Source: an uncultured Clostridia bacterium (lineage in GTDB: Bacteria; Bacillota; Clostridia; Oscillospirales; Acutalibacteraceae). Taken from it: a stretch of DNA of 64,000 nt. This document shows, piece by piece, positions 9,252-16,800 of the stretch. The first letter of the stretch is position 1. The number at the start of each line of letters is the position of its first letter. Made by a program: the position numbers and the translations under genes. Location: the NCBI GenBank assembly GCA_947581635.1, contig CANPVE010000004.1, positions 160,983 through 224,982 on the forward strand, in the 5' to 3' direction. The notes beneath the pieces are model-generated. The model saw only the letters and a program-made list of their open reading frames with translations. It had not been told where the DNA came from and ran no database searches.

Positions 9252-9309
9252 ATCCGAATATCTCCCTTTTGTCACAATATTTTCAGGATCTCAAGCCCTG
9301 AGTCATCGT

Positions 9310-9780
9310 CTAGTCTCTCCTTGCCCGCTTCAATTCGTCCGAATCCAGGATAATGGTAACGGGGCCGTTATTTAAAAGCTCCACCTTCATGTCCGCTCCG
9401 AATTCGCCTGTCTGAACATCGACAATACCATACTCATCGCGCAACAGATGCACAAAATATTCATACAGTTCATTTGCCTCCGCGGGAGGGGCGGCATTTG
9501 TGAAGCTCGGGCGGTTTCCCCTGCGGCAGTCGGCATACAGTGTAAACTGCGATACAACAAGCACCGAGCCGCCTATATCCGACAAAGCGAGATTCATCTT
9601 GTCGTTTTCGTCTCGAAATATCCTCATGCCCGCTGTCTTTTTTGCCAAAAGCTGCGCGTCCTCACGAGTATCGCCTTGACCCGCGCCAAACAATATCATA
9701 AATCCCTGGCCAATTTTGGCCTTGACCTCTCCGTCTATCGTGACGGAGGCGTATTTCACACGCTGAATGACCGCGCGCAT
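9310..9780 (-). CDS. dtd: D-aminoacyl-tRNA deacylase
   Basis: This 156-residue protein hydrolyses D-aminoacyl-tRNAs and so proofreads chirality during translation. The diagnostic SQFTLYAD motif (from S77) and the cross-subunit GPVTIILDS motif near residue 138 are both intact, and the N-terminus [15 protein letters not shown] is canonical. Length matches the family (about 145-150). In many Firmicutes dtd follows relA; that gene is not present here. It sits between the metallo-hydrolase and a terminator that closes the regulator transcript. Confidence 0.95.
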   Translation of the reverse strand: MRAVIQRVKYASVTIDGEVKAKIGQGFMILFGAGQGDTREDAQLLAKKTAGMRIFRDENDKMNLALSDIGGSVLVVSQFTLYADCRRGNRPSFTNAAPPAEANELYEYFVHLLRDEYGIVDVQTGEFGADMKVELLNNGPVTIILDSDELKRARRD

Positions 9781-9806
9781 AAAAAATCATCTCCGAATCA
9801 TAAAAT

Positions 9807-9846
9807 GACAAAAACCGGCTGCCTGCTCAATTACAGACAGTCGGTT
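9807..9846 (-). terminator. Terminator of the DtxR/MntR-type gene
   Basis: On the minus strand AACCGACTGTCTG pairs with CAGGCAGCCGGTT (one mismatch) across an 8-base loop and is followed by TTTT. It separates the regulator from dtd. Confidence 0.8.
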
Positions 9847-9856
9847 AAACAAATAC

Positions 9857-10243
9857 TTATTTTTGCTCGCTTTTCAGCTTTTCATACTGTCCCTTAATGG
9901 CCTGAAAGCTATCATTGCTTAATATGTGCTCAATTTTACAGGCATCCCTGGCCGCAGTTTCGGGATCCACTCCGAGCAGAACAAAATACTGTGACACAAT
10001 GCAGTGACGCTCGTAAATTTTATCGGCTATTTTGGAGCCGGACTCCGTCAGCGTTATAAAACCGCCCTCGTCCATATTTATATATCCGTTTTCGCGCAAA
10101 TTTTTCATGGCTACACTAACGCTTGGCTTTGAGAAACCCAGTTCATTTGCTATATCTATGGAGCGCACCGACCCCTTACGCTTTCCTATAATCAGTATGG
10201 ATTCCAAGTAATCCTCAGCTGACGCCCTTATATTCATACTCAA
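9857..10243 (-). CDS. DtxR/MntR-family metal-dependent transcriptional regulator
   Basis: This protein of about 128 residues has an N-terminal winged helix (SAEDYLESILIIGKRKGSVRSIDIA, then the recognition helix FSKPSVSVAMKNL) and a short dimerisation domain with a metal-ligand-like ERHCIVSQYF and ACKIEHILS. This is the compact MntR-like form lacking the SH3 domain, so it is expected to bind Mn or Fe and repress metal uptake genes. No transporter is adjacent. The start is a choice: AGGAGG (10252-10257) is 8 bases from a TTG at 10243 and 14 from the ATG at 10237. A palindrome overlapping its own promoter suggests autoregulation. Confidence 0.9.
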   Translation of the reverse strand: MSMNIRASAEDYLESILIIGKRKGSVRSIDIANELGFSKPSVSVAMKNLRENGYINMDEGGFITLTESGSKIADKIYERHCIVSQYFVLLGVDPETAARDACKIEHILSNDSFQAIKGQYEKLKSEQK

Positions 10244-10290
10244 ATACAATACCTCCTCTTACACACAAGCTGACTTCTGAACACACGTCT

Positions 10291-10319
10291 AGATTATACA
10301 CTATTTTTTTGTCAATTAC
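10291..10319 (-). promoter_or_regulatory. Promoter of the metal regulator gene
   Basis: On the minus strand TTGTAA (10314-10319), 17 bases and TATAAT (10291-10296) lie just upstream of the regulator. The -35 box is part of an inverted repeat. Confidence 0.55.
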
Positions 10320-10336
10320 AACAATTATTGTAATTA
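10312..10336. promoter_or_regulatory. Inverted repeat, candidate operator of the metal regulator
   Basis: AATTACAA (10312-10319) and TTGTAATT (10329-10336) are perfect 8-bp arms around 9 bases. They overlap the -35 box of the regulator's promoter. The position fits a repressor site; the sequence is not the textbook DtxR box. Confidence 0.45.
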
Positions 10337-10372
10337 ATTTTTCATGAATATAGTAAGAGACGTCAGGTATGG

Positions 10373-11494
10373 CTATTTGAAATACATATAAAGACGGCAT
10401 TGAATCATCCCGTTGTAGAGCTTGCGCTGTTTATCACACTTCCTGCCGAAATAATGCTCGAACTCTTCGTCGGGCGTGATTACGGCGTAGCTCCAGCCCT
10501 TGCGCCGCACGAATTTTTCTCCCATCGTGCGGTATATTTTCCTCGCATCGTCCTCACTGAGCAGACGTTCGCCATAGGGAGGGTTACAAATCACAACGCC
10601 CTTTTCACCGTCAGGTTCAAAGTCAGCTATGTCCCGTCTCTCGAATTTAATACGCTTGGACATTCCCGCCTTGTACGCATTCTCACGGGCCAATTCAATC
10701 ACGCTGCCGTCGATATCATAGCCGCAGGCGCTGAATTCGGCTTCACGGTTTATCAAATCTTTGGCGCGGGCGCGCTCGCTCCGCCAAATATCGGAATCTA
10801 TCTCGCGCCACTTCTCCGACACAAACGACCGCCGCAGACCCGGAGCTACGTTGAGCGCCTTCATTGCGGATTCAATCAGAATAGTGCCCGAACCGCAGCA
10901 TGGGTCTATCACATGAGAATAACTGCGCACAAACGCGATGTCCGATATGGCCGCAGCCAATGTTTCCTTTATTGGGGCAATCGCGCCGTTAGGACGGTAT
11001 CCGCGCTTGTGAAGTCCCTCACCCGATGTATCTATCATCAGAAGCACATTGTCTTTCATTATTAAAAATTGTATCCTGTGCAGCGCACCTGTTTCCTCGA
11101 ACCAACCGAGAGAATACTTTTCCTTGAGACGCTCCACCACTGCCTTTTTGATTATCTTCTGACAATCGGGGACGGAATGTAATTTTGAGTTAAGCGAGCT
11201 GCCCTTGACAGGAAATGCGTCGGATTTGCCTATCCAGCGTTCCCACGGCAGAGCCTTTGTTTTTTCAAACAACTCGTCAAATGTATAGGCGTTAAATCGC
11301 CCTGTGACTACGCATATTCTCTCGGAATATCGACAGTTGAGATTCGCGCGCACGAGCATATTTTCGTCTCCCTCAAAAAACACACGGCCGTTTTCTGCTG
11401 ATACATTTTCCGCCTCCATGCGGCGCAGTTCACCGGCTGCCAAACCTTCCAGTCCAAACAGACACGGCGCAGCCATCAATATTTTATCGCTAAT
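10373..11494 (-). CDS. THUMP-domain 23S rRNA guanine-N2 methyltransferase (RlmL/YpsC type)
   Basis: This is a class I SAM-dependent RNA methyltransferase of about 373 residues. It has a THUMP RNA-binding domain at the N-terminus, the Rossmann motif VIDPCCGSGTILIESA and the amino-methylating motif VICNPPYGERL. It corresponds to B. subtilis YpsC, which modifies 23S rRNA. The start is odd. The only GTG in frame (11504-11506) overlaps the Shine-Dalgarno AGGTGG itself (11503-11508). An ATT at 11494 sits 8 bases beyond it and gives an N-terminus that lines up with YpsC from residue 1. The next ATG (11476) would trim the first strand. Confidence 0.9.
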   Translation of the reverse strand: MSDKILMAAPCLFGLEGLAAGELRRMEAENVSAENGRVFFEGDENMLVRANLNCRYSERICVVTGRFNAYTFDELFEKTKALPWERWIGKSDAFPVKGSSLNSKLHSVPDCQKIIKKAVVERLKEKYSLGWFEETGALHRIQFLIMKDNVLLMIDTSGEGLHKRGYRPNGAIAPIKETLAAAISDIAFVRSYSHVIDPCCGSGTILIESAMKALNVAPGLRRSFVSEKWREIDSDIWRSERARAKDLINREAEFSACGYDIDGSVIELARENAYKAGMSKRIKFERRDIADFEPDGEKGVVICNPPYGERLLSEDDARKIYRTMGEKFVRRKGWSYAVITPDEEFEHYFGRKCDKQRKLYNGMIQCRLYMYFK

Positions 11495-11535
11495 GTTAAT
11501 TACCACCTTTGTTTATTCTATATATGTCAGGCAAA

Positions 11536-12012
11536 TTATAACGCCTTGTCCCGACGAATATCGTTCCATCGGTACACTACATCTTCCGCAGTGACGATGA
11601 GAACGCACTCGCGCCTGTAGGGCTTCTTATCAAACTCAAGCTCGCACTCGAATATTATTGATTTATAGCCTTGATAAGCATACAGGAACTCAAGCCGCAT
11701 ACCCTTTTCGTTTATCTTCCGCATGAGCTTTTTTAGGCTGTACTGTTTGCGAATTGTCTTTCCGTGCTTTTTTTGCTTAAACACATAAAAGGTCACGTCG
11801 TCCTCCGAATCGCCGTAGAGCAGGCGAAAATCCACCCTTGATTTATCAGTGCGGAGCGTTCTGCCGTAGGGGTTGTGACGATTTTTCTCCGATACCCAAA
11901 AACCGTTCTCAAATTCAAAACAAAGCACGTCCTTCTTCATAAAGACCTTTGTGGCCTTGCAGTCGTGAAGCGTTATATCCCCGTTTTGGTTTCTGTCAAA
12001 ACATCTGTACAT
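11536..12012 (-). CDS. Conserved hypothetical protein
   Basis: I do not recognise a family for this 158-residue protein. It has no signal peptide, membrane segment or obvious nucleotide-binding motif. It is rich in Lys, Arg, Phe and Tyr, with short basic stretches (KQKKHGKTIRKQY) and alternating beta-like hydrophobics at both ends. That would suit a small all-beta or RNA-binding protein, but this is only an impression. A GGGGGA ribosome-binding site lies 8 bases before the ATG. It sits between the VOC protein and the rRNA methyltransferase in a tight same-strand row. Confidence 0.75.
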   Translation of the reverse strand: MYRCFDRNQNGDITLHDCKATKVFMKKDVLCFEFENGFWVSEKNRHNPYGRTLRTDKSRVDFRLLYGDSEDDVTFYVFKQKKHGKTIRKQYSLKKLMRKINEKGMRLEFLYAYQGYKSIIFECELEFDKKPYRRECVLIVTAEDVVYRWNDIRRDKAL

Positions 12013-12028
12013 TGTAAGTATCCCCCGC

Positions 12029-12412
12029 CTAAATCGTTATTTCTATCTGATTGCCCTCAATGTCAACTACACAGCTTTCATAATATCCGTCGCCCGTGGT
12101 CCTCGGTTCGCTGATTACCTCAAATCCGTCGGATTTTAACCGCGCTGTAAGATTGTCCACATTTTCTCTGCTGCCTGTGCTGAAGGCTATGTGAATATAG
12201 CCCATTCGCGGCAGTGAGCTATCACATTTCGCTATGTTGGGCTTATTCATGAGCTCTAGTCTCGCGCCGTCGCGGAATGTCAGAAAATATGAGCTAAGCC
12301 CTGTTCTCGTGTTGTGATACAATCTATTCGAGCTTGCTTCAAAGTATTTCACGAAGAAATCGCGCGCTGCATTCAAATCATCTACATACATGGCGATATG
12401 CTCTATACGCAT
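12029..12412 (-). CDS. VOC-superfamily (glyoxalase/bleomycin-resistance-like) protein
   Basis: This 127-residue single-module protein with paired beta-alpha-beta repeats starts MRIEHIAMYVDDLNAARDFF and ends VVDIEGNQIEITI. Potential metal ligands are H5, the Glu of ARLEL, the His of GYIHIAFS and the Glu of QIEITI, the usual 2-His/2-Glu pattern of glyoxalase I-like enzymes. The substrate is unknown. AAGGAG is 9 bases before the ATG, and the start lies 6 bases after the stop of the U32 gene, so the two are cotranscribed. Confidence 0.88.
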   Translation of the reverse strand: MRIEHIAMYVDDLNAARDFFVKYFEASSNRLYHNTRTGLSSYFLTFRDGARLELMNKPNIAKCDSSLPRMGYIHIAFSTGSRENVDNLTARLKSDGFEVISEPRTTGDGYYESCVVDIEGNQIEITI

Positions 12413-12418
12413 TGTGGA

Positions 12419-13654
12419 CTACTCCTTCATTCTCACAAACGAGCCTTTTGGTATCGGCTCCCCCGTATACGGAATTCTCACTGTCATGGTGGCATGGGGC
12501 GCGGATTCAATGGAATTTCCATCGCCGTCATACATTTCCGCAGCCTCAATTACAAACGGTCGCGTTCTCGGCGGCATTACGTCCAGGGTTTGACCGACGC
12601 TGAATTTGTTGCGCTGACTGAGCGTGAGGAAACCGCCGCCGCAATCCTCCACGACGCCCGCGACCTTATATTCACGCACATAACCGCCGTTGTCGTAAAC
12701 CTGCCCCGGCTCACCGCCCAGATAAAAGCCGGCAGAATATTCACGATGACTCACCTTGCGCAATTCTTCCAGAATGAAGCCGCTCGGCCTGTAATCGGGA
12801 GAGGGATTGAGATAATACCCGTCAATCGCCTGACGGTATGCATTTGTGACGGCCGCAGTGTAATAAGCGGACTTCGCGCGTCCCTCAATCTTGAACGAAG
12901 TTATCCCGCACTGCACAAGGCGCGGGATATGCTCGATCATACACATATCGCGTGAATTCATTATGTGTGTGCCGCTATCCTCGAATATCTCGAATTTCTG
13001 CCCCTCGCGGTGCTCCTCGGTAAGATAATACTTCCAACGGCATGGCTGAGCGCAGTCCCCGCGATTTGCGTCGCGGCCCGTCATATAGCTGGACAGCAGG
13101 CAGCGCCCCGAAAACGACACGCACATCGAGCCGTGAACAAATGCCTCTATCTCCAAATCACGCGGCGTCTTAGCCCTAAGTTCCGCAATCTCATCGAAGC
13201 ACAACTCGCGCGCCAGCACTACTCGCGCGGCTCCCATATTGTAAAATTCGTTTGCCGTGGCGTAGTTTGCCACTCCCGCTTGAGTTGAAATGTGAACGTG
13301 AACCTTGGGCGCATACTTCTGAGCCATGCGCATAACGCCGATATCGGCTATTATGAAGGCATCGACACCCGCGTCTGCCGCACGCTCTATAAATTCGGGC
13401 AGCTTGTCTATTTCATCGTTGTGCGGGACGGTATTGCAGGTCATGTACGCCTTAACGCCGCTGTCGTGCGCAATTTTCACGCCCTCGACAAGCTGATCAT
13501 GCGTAAAATTATTCGCGCCCGCCCTCATTCCGAACATGGTTCCGGCGAGATAAACCGCATCCGCCCCGTACATCACCGCACATTTAAGCCGCTCGATATC
13601 ACCTGCGGGTGACAGCAGTTCCACCCGATTCAAATTACTGCTTATATCCGACAT
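12419..13654 (-). CDS. U32 peptidase family protein (TrhP/RlhA-like tRNA hydroxylation factor)
   Basis: This 411-residue protein starts LSPAGDIERLKCAVMYGADAV, the classic U32 opening. It contains the signature EAFVHGSMCVSFSGRCLLSS and the Cys cluster RGDCAQPCRW, then a C-terminal beta-barrel domain (from about residue 320). Despite the peptidase name, bacterial members of this group (E. coli TrhP, B. subtilis YrrN/YrrO) take part in 5-hydroxyuridine formation in tRNA. The conserved cysteines suit a redox or Fe-S role. The start at 13654 has GGAGG 9 bases upstream; longer frames from 13690 or 13672 lack this. A structured leader of about 190 bases precedes it. Confidence 0.9.
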   Translation of the reverse strand: MSDISSNLNRVELLSPAGDIERLKCAVMYGADAVYLAGTMFGMRAGANNFTHDQLVEGVKIAHDSGVKAYMTCNTVPHNDEIDKLPEFIERAADAGVDAFIIADIGVMRMAQKYAPKVHVHISTQAGVANYATANEFYNMGAARVVLARELCFDEIAELRAKTPRDLEIEAFVHGSMCVSFSGRCLLSSYMTGRDANRGDCAQPCRWKYYLTEEHREGQKFEIFEDSGTHIMNSRDMCMIEHIPRLVQCGITSFKIEGRAKSAYYTAAVTNAYRQAIDGYYLNPSPDYRPSGFILEELRKVSHREYSAGFYLGGEPGQVYDNGGYVREYKVAGVVEDCGGGFLTLSQRNKFSVGQTLDVMPPRTRPFVIEAAEMYDGDGNSIESAPHATMTVRIPYTGEPIPKGSFVRMKE

Positions 13655-13843
13655 ATATGTCGTTTCCTCCATTAGTTTCTGATTCAACAATCATAAATTC
13701 TGCCACTGAATTATATTCGGTCTTGATAAGGTGCCGCAGAATTCCTCAATACACTCAACGGCTGTATCAAAATATATCACCGAATTGGCGGGGGCTGTCC
13801 ATTCCACACCCGCCGCCAAAAAGATTGTTTATACTCTCTTCAC
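13655..13843 (-). promoter_or_regulatory. Structured 5' leader of the U32 peptidase operon
   Basis: Between the promoter and the start codon the transcript can form a GC-rich hairpin (GGCGGG at 13819-13824 read on the minus strand, pairing with CCCGCC at 13794-13799). It can also form a longer-range pairing of AATTCTGC with GCAGAATT. No known riboswitch consensus was recognised. Confidence 0.35.
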
Positions 13844-13846
13844 ATT

Positions 13847-13875
13847 AGGATATCATTAATATAGAATTATGTCAA
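13847..13875 (-). promoter_or_regulatory. Promoter of the U32 peptidase operon
   Basis: On the minus strand TTGACA (13870-13875), a 17-base spacer and TATCCT (13847-13852) precede the U32 gene by about 190 bases. Confidence 0.55.
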
Positions 13876-13909
13876 GATTTATAAAAACACGAACAAAATA
13901 AACGAACAC

Positions 13910-13938
13910 TTGAATTGCAAAATAAAACAGGCTATAAT
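13910..13938 (+). promoter_or_regulatory. Promoter of the HAD phosphatase gene
   Basis: TTGAAT (13910-13915), 17 bases and TATAAT (13933-13938) end 30 bases before the TTG start of the HAD gene. Confidence 0.7.
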
Positions 13939-13968
13939 GAACACACGACAATGAGGGTGTGATTATAA

Positions 13969-14622
13969 TTGATCTGTAAAAAAATACGCGGCGTTATTTT
14001 TGATATGGATGGTGTTCTGGTCGACAGCGAGAAGCTCTATCTGAGATTCTGGCAAGAAGCCTGCGCGAAATTCGGTTTTGAATTGGACAGAGGACAGGCA
14101 CTAAGCCTGCGCAGCAATTCGCCCGAAACAGCAATGCGAAAATTTATGGCGTGGTTCGGTGAGAACGCAGATTACTTAAAAATACGAGACGCGCGGCGGG
14201 AGCTTATGGAGCAATACATCAAAATATTCGGAGTTGAGCTTAAGGAGGGCGCGGCGGAAATTATTGATTATCTCCAATCGCGCGGAATTAAGACTGCATT
14301 GGCAACTGCGTCACCTCTAAAACGCGCCGCAGATTATCTCAAACAATATGGAATTTTCGATAAATTTGACGCTGTGGTAAGCGGCGCGGGAGTGGCAAGG
14401 AGCAAGCCTGCATCCGACATATATCTCAAAGCCGCCGACGAACTGGGGTTGCCACCATGGGAATGCATGGCGGTGGAAGATTCTCCGACCGGCATTTTAT
14501 CGGCTCATGACGCGGGTTGTCTTACTGTAATGATACCCGACCTGACTCCACCCGATGACGAAACTTTGCGGCTCACCGACTGCGTATTGAAAAAGCTCAC
14601 CGATATACGGCGGATTATCTGA
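13969..14622 (+). CDS. HAD-superfamily phosphatase (beta-phosphoglucomutase/Gph-like)
   Basis: This 217-residue protein has the four HAD motifs: FDMDGVLVDS (nucleophile Asp and acid/base Asp), TALATASP, the Lys in ARSKPASDIYLKA, and VEDSPTGILSA. An alpha-helical C1 cap lies between motifs I and II. This subfamily covers beta-phosphoglucomutases and small sugar-phosphate or nucleotide phosphatases; the substrate is not determinable. It starts at a TTG immediately after an in-frame stop, with GAGGG about 11 bases upstream. It is transcribed alone, convergent with sigK. Confidence 0.88.
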   Translation: MICKKIRGVIFDMDGVLVDSEKLYLRFWQEACAKFGFELDRGQALSLRSNSPETAMRKFMAWFGENADYLKIRDARRELMEQYIKIFGVELKEGAAEIIDYLQSRGIKTALATASPLKRAADYLKQYGIFDKFDAVVSGAGVARSKPASDIYLKAADELGLPPWECMAVEDSPTGILSAHDAGCLTVMIPDLTPPDDETLRLTDCVLKKLTDIRRII

Positions 14623-14692
14623 CGAAAACACCGAGCAGGCGATTTTATTAAATCAAGACCTGTTCGGTGTTCTGCGGTCATAACTAATGAAT

Positions 14693-15388
14693 TCAGATTT
14701 GCTTTCTGATTCGTTCAAGTATCTTTTTCTCAATCCGGCTCACATATGATCGCGATATATTCAGTTCCTGAGCTATTTCCCTCTGTGTGAGCGGCTTGCG
14801 GTCATTAAGTCCGTAACGCTTGATGATAATATCCCGTTCGGCGGGCGACAGTTCTTCATTGATAATTTTTTTCATCTTGCTGCATTTCATCGAGGTGTCA
14901 ATATCATCTGATATGGTATCGTCAACCGCTATTGTATCCATAATTGTGAGCACATTTCCATGTCGGTCGGTGTCTATTGGTTCATTCATTGAGATATCAA
15001 GTGCGCTTTTTTTGCCGCTTCGAAGATACATAAGTATTTCGTTCTGTATGCATATCGAAGCGTAAGAAGAAAATTTCGAGCCTTTATCAGCATTAAAAGA
15101 ATCAACAGCCTTTATCAGACCTATCGTACCTATCGAAATAAGGTCGTCTCCGTCCGACGTGGTGGTGTAATACTTCTTGCTTATGTGTGCAACCAGCCGC
15201 AGATTATGCTCAATAAGCTTTTGTCTGGCGGATTTATCTCCATTCGCCATGGCCTCGATGCACTCTTTCTCCTCTTCTGGAGAGAGCTTCGGCGGAAATC
15301 CCGATATCAACGGAACACTCAGGAAAAGGCTGTAAAGTCCGCCGAGCGCCTCTATGAAGGCTTTCCCAAAAGATAACAGCATATTCAT
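14693..15388 (-). CDS. sigK: Sporulation sigma factor sigma-K
   Basis: This 231-residue sigma-70-family protein has a hydrophobic pro-sequence (about residues 1-30) as in membrane-held pro-sigma-K. Region 2 includes EHNLRLVAHI and DDLISIGTIGLIKAVDSF, and region 4 includes LTQREIAQELNISRSYVSRIEKK. The VAHI and SRSYVSRIEKK wording favours sigma-K over sigma-E. It directs late mother-cell transcription (coat and cortex). The gene is uninterrupted, unlike B. subtilis where the skin element splits it. Region 2.3/2.4 reads FSSYASICIQNEIL where relatives usually have LATYAARCIENEIL, replacing Arg by Ile and Glu by Gln. Confidence 0.9.
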   Translation of the reverse strand: MNMLLSFGKAFIEALGGLYSLFLSVPLISGFPPKLSPEEEKECIEAMANGDKSARQKLIEHNLRLVAHISKKYYTTTSDGDDLISIGTIGLIKAVDSFNADKGSKFSSYASICIQNEILMYLRSGKKSALDISMNEPIDTDRHGNVLTIMDTIAVDDTISDDIDTSMKCSKMKKIINEELSPAERDIIIKRYGLNDRKPLTQREIAQELNISRSYVSRIEKKILERIRKQI

Positions 15389-15775
15389 ACAGCATCCACC
15401 TCAAATATTATTTATTACACATAGTATTCATGGCGCTGTTTTTTGTGTATGTCCTTTCGTTATTTGTAATAAAAATATAATATTTCGCACAATATATAGT
15501 TGATATAGAATTAACAGTGCGGCTTTAGCCCGTTTTTATGAAATATTTATTAATTTTATTTGTAAAAATATATAAAACTCCTATAGACAAATTTGTCAAT
15601 TTGTTGTATGATAGAGTTTAAAATTATATGGTGCATTAACAGCGTTTGCGGATTGGATATTGAATCTTGATTTTTTAATTGCAGGGCCATGTGCCTTAAT
15701 TTTGACTGCTACAGAAGCCTTTTCTTAAAAACACCTCACTGATTCCGCTCGCTTCAACTTTGGAGGTACATTAAC
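15389..15775. other. Divergent intergenic region between sigK and a lipoprotein gene
   Basis: These 387 bases of AT-rich DNA have no credible gene. They hold a sigma-A-like promoter overlapped by the perfect palindrome GACAAATTTGTC (15586-15597) and about 160 bases of leader before the lipoprotein. Confidence 0.55.
15584..15612 (+). promoter_or_regulatory. Promoter with overlapping palindrome, lipoprotein gene
   Basis: TAGACA (15584-15589), 17 bases and TATGAT (15607-15612) form a sigma-A-like promoter. A perfect 12-bp palindrome (15586-15597) overlaps the -35 box, the usual place for a repressor site. Confidence 0.5.
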
Positions 15776-16546
15776 TTGAGAAAATATATGTCTTTTTTTT
15801 CATTTGCACTCGCCTTGGCGCTAATCGTTTCGGTCTGCGCCTCGTGCAGCGGACAGAGTTCCGGACAACCGCCTCTTGCAAGCGGCTCGGTCATAGTGGC
15901 TGACGATTCAATTCCGGATCGCACTCCAAATATCACCGGGGTGGTGACAAGCGTTGCATATGTGCGTGAGGGTGTGACAATTCTTGTGGAGATTCCCGGC
16001 AAAAACAACACCTACGCCGACGGCAGGGTATACGTAACGATCACTTCAAGAACAATTGTAGAGGCAGGCGGAAAAAAACACCTTGATGATCCGCAAGCGA
16101 TATCTCCGGGAGATACGGTTTCGGTTTGGTATTACGGGACGTCTACAGGCACCTCACCTGAATATGCAATGGCACAGGCCATCCGCGTCACATCTCGAGT
16201 TGAAGATCTACTGCTCACAGTAAAGCTTAATGACTCCACTGTCATGGCCTCACCCGCAGAGGGTGAGGTGACATTGACCGATATCAGACCTCTTCTCTAT
16301 GGCTCCTATCTGATATATGGGGGCGAGGGAAATTTGCATATTAATTTCACCAAGAGGGCCGTGGCCCTCTCGGCAAACGCCGTTCCGCTTGAGCCAAATG
16401 GAAGCAGCTATCACCTCAAGGCAGATGCGGAGAGCATGATCTGTGAAATCCCTGCAAACATAGGTAAGGGTGAGTACAACGTAACGCTTAAGGTCGACTA
16501 CGAAGACGGCGCAGACTATTACGTTTTTACGCTGAGTGTACAATGA
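15776..16546 (+). CDS. Putative secreted lipoprotein of unknown function
   Basis: The 256-residue protein begins at a TTG with GGAGGT 8 bases upstream. An N-terminal hydrophobic segment (about residues 5-22) ends in SVCASCSG, a plausible lipobox with Cys 25. The mature part is beta-rich and soluble and has two similar-looking beta domains (about 45-145 and 150-255), with DUF-like wording such as PNITGVVTSVAYVREG and DTVSVWYYG. I do not recognise the family. It is probably anchored to the outer face of the membrane. It is monocistronic. Confidence 0.75.
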   Translation: MRKYMSFFSFALALALIVSVCASCSGQSSGQPPLASGSVIVADDSIPDRTPNITGVVTSVAYVREGVTILVEIPGKNNTYADGRVYVTITSRTIVEAGGKKHLDDPQAISPGDTVSVWYYGTSTGTSPEYAMAQAIRVTSRVEDLLLTVKLNDSTVMASPAEGEVTLTDIRPLLYGSYLIYGGEGNLHINFTKRAVALSANAVPLEPNGSSYHLKADAESMICEIPANIGKGEYNVTLKVDYEDGADYYVFTLSVQ

Positions 16547-16555
16547 AAACGATTA

Positions 16556-16598
16556 AAGATAAGTTTGGACGAACACAAAATAAGTACCCCTTTTCCCG
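16556..16598 (+). repeat. Dispersed repeat fragment (copy 1)
   Basis: About 43 bases starting ATTAAAGA, with the central CGAACACAAAATAA, match about 36 of 43 bases with a stretch at 41766-41808. Read in frame with the shared peptide it encodes IKDKFGRTQNKYPF, and most differences from copy 2 fall at third codon positions. It lies just past the lipoprotein stop. Confidence 0.6.
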
Positions 16599-16727
16599 AT
16601 TAAAAAAAAGACTCCATAACATGGAAATCGAAGATTTTCGATTAGAGAAACAAAATCAGCCAAACTTTTTTGCATCGACTGACTCTGTTATCTGGACTTG
16701 ATTTCCGTGCAATAAAAAATAAATATA

Positions 16728-16757
16728 TTGACATTCCCACTCGGAAAATGATATTAT
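16728..16757 (+). promoter_or_regulatory. Promoter of glyS
   Basis: TTGACA (16728-16733), an 18-base spacer and TATTAT (16752-16757) lie 43 bases upstream of the start codon. The leader is too short for a T-box, so glyS is not T-box regulated here. Confidence 0.7.
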
Positions 16758-16800
16758 ATAACTCAGTCTATTTATTATTGAGCAAAGGATTGATTTAACA

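Noticed and set aside
8448..9353. Plus-strand frame of 301 codons
   Set aside because: It spans hemZ, the metallo-hydrolase and their junction on the opposite strand; those genes have clear catalytic motifs.
16547..16800. T-box riboswitch before glyS
   Set aside because: The promoter at 16728 leaves a leader of only about 40 bases and there is no T-box motif or terminator.
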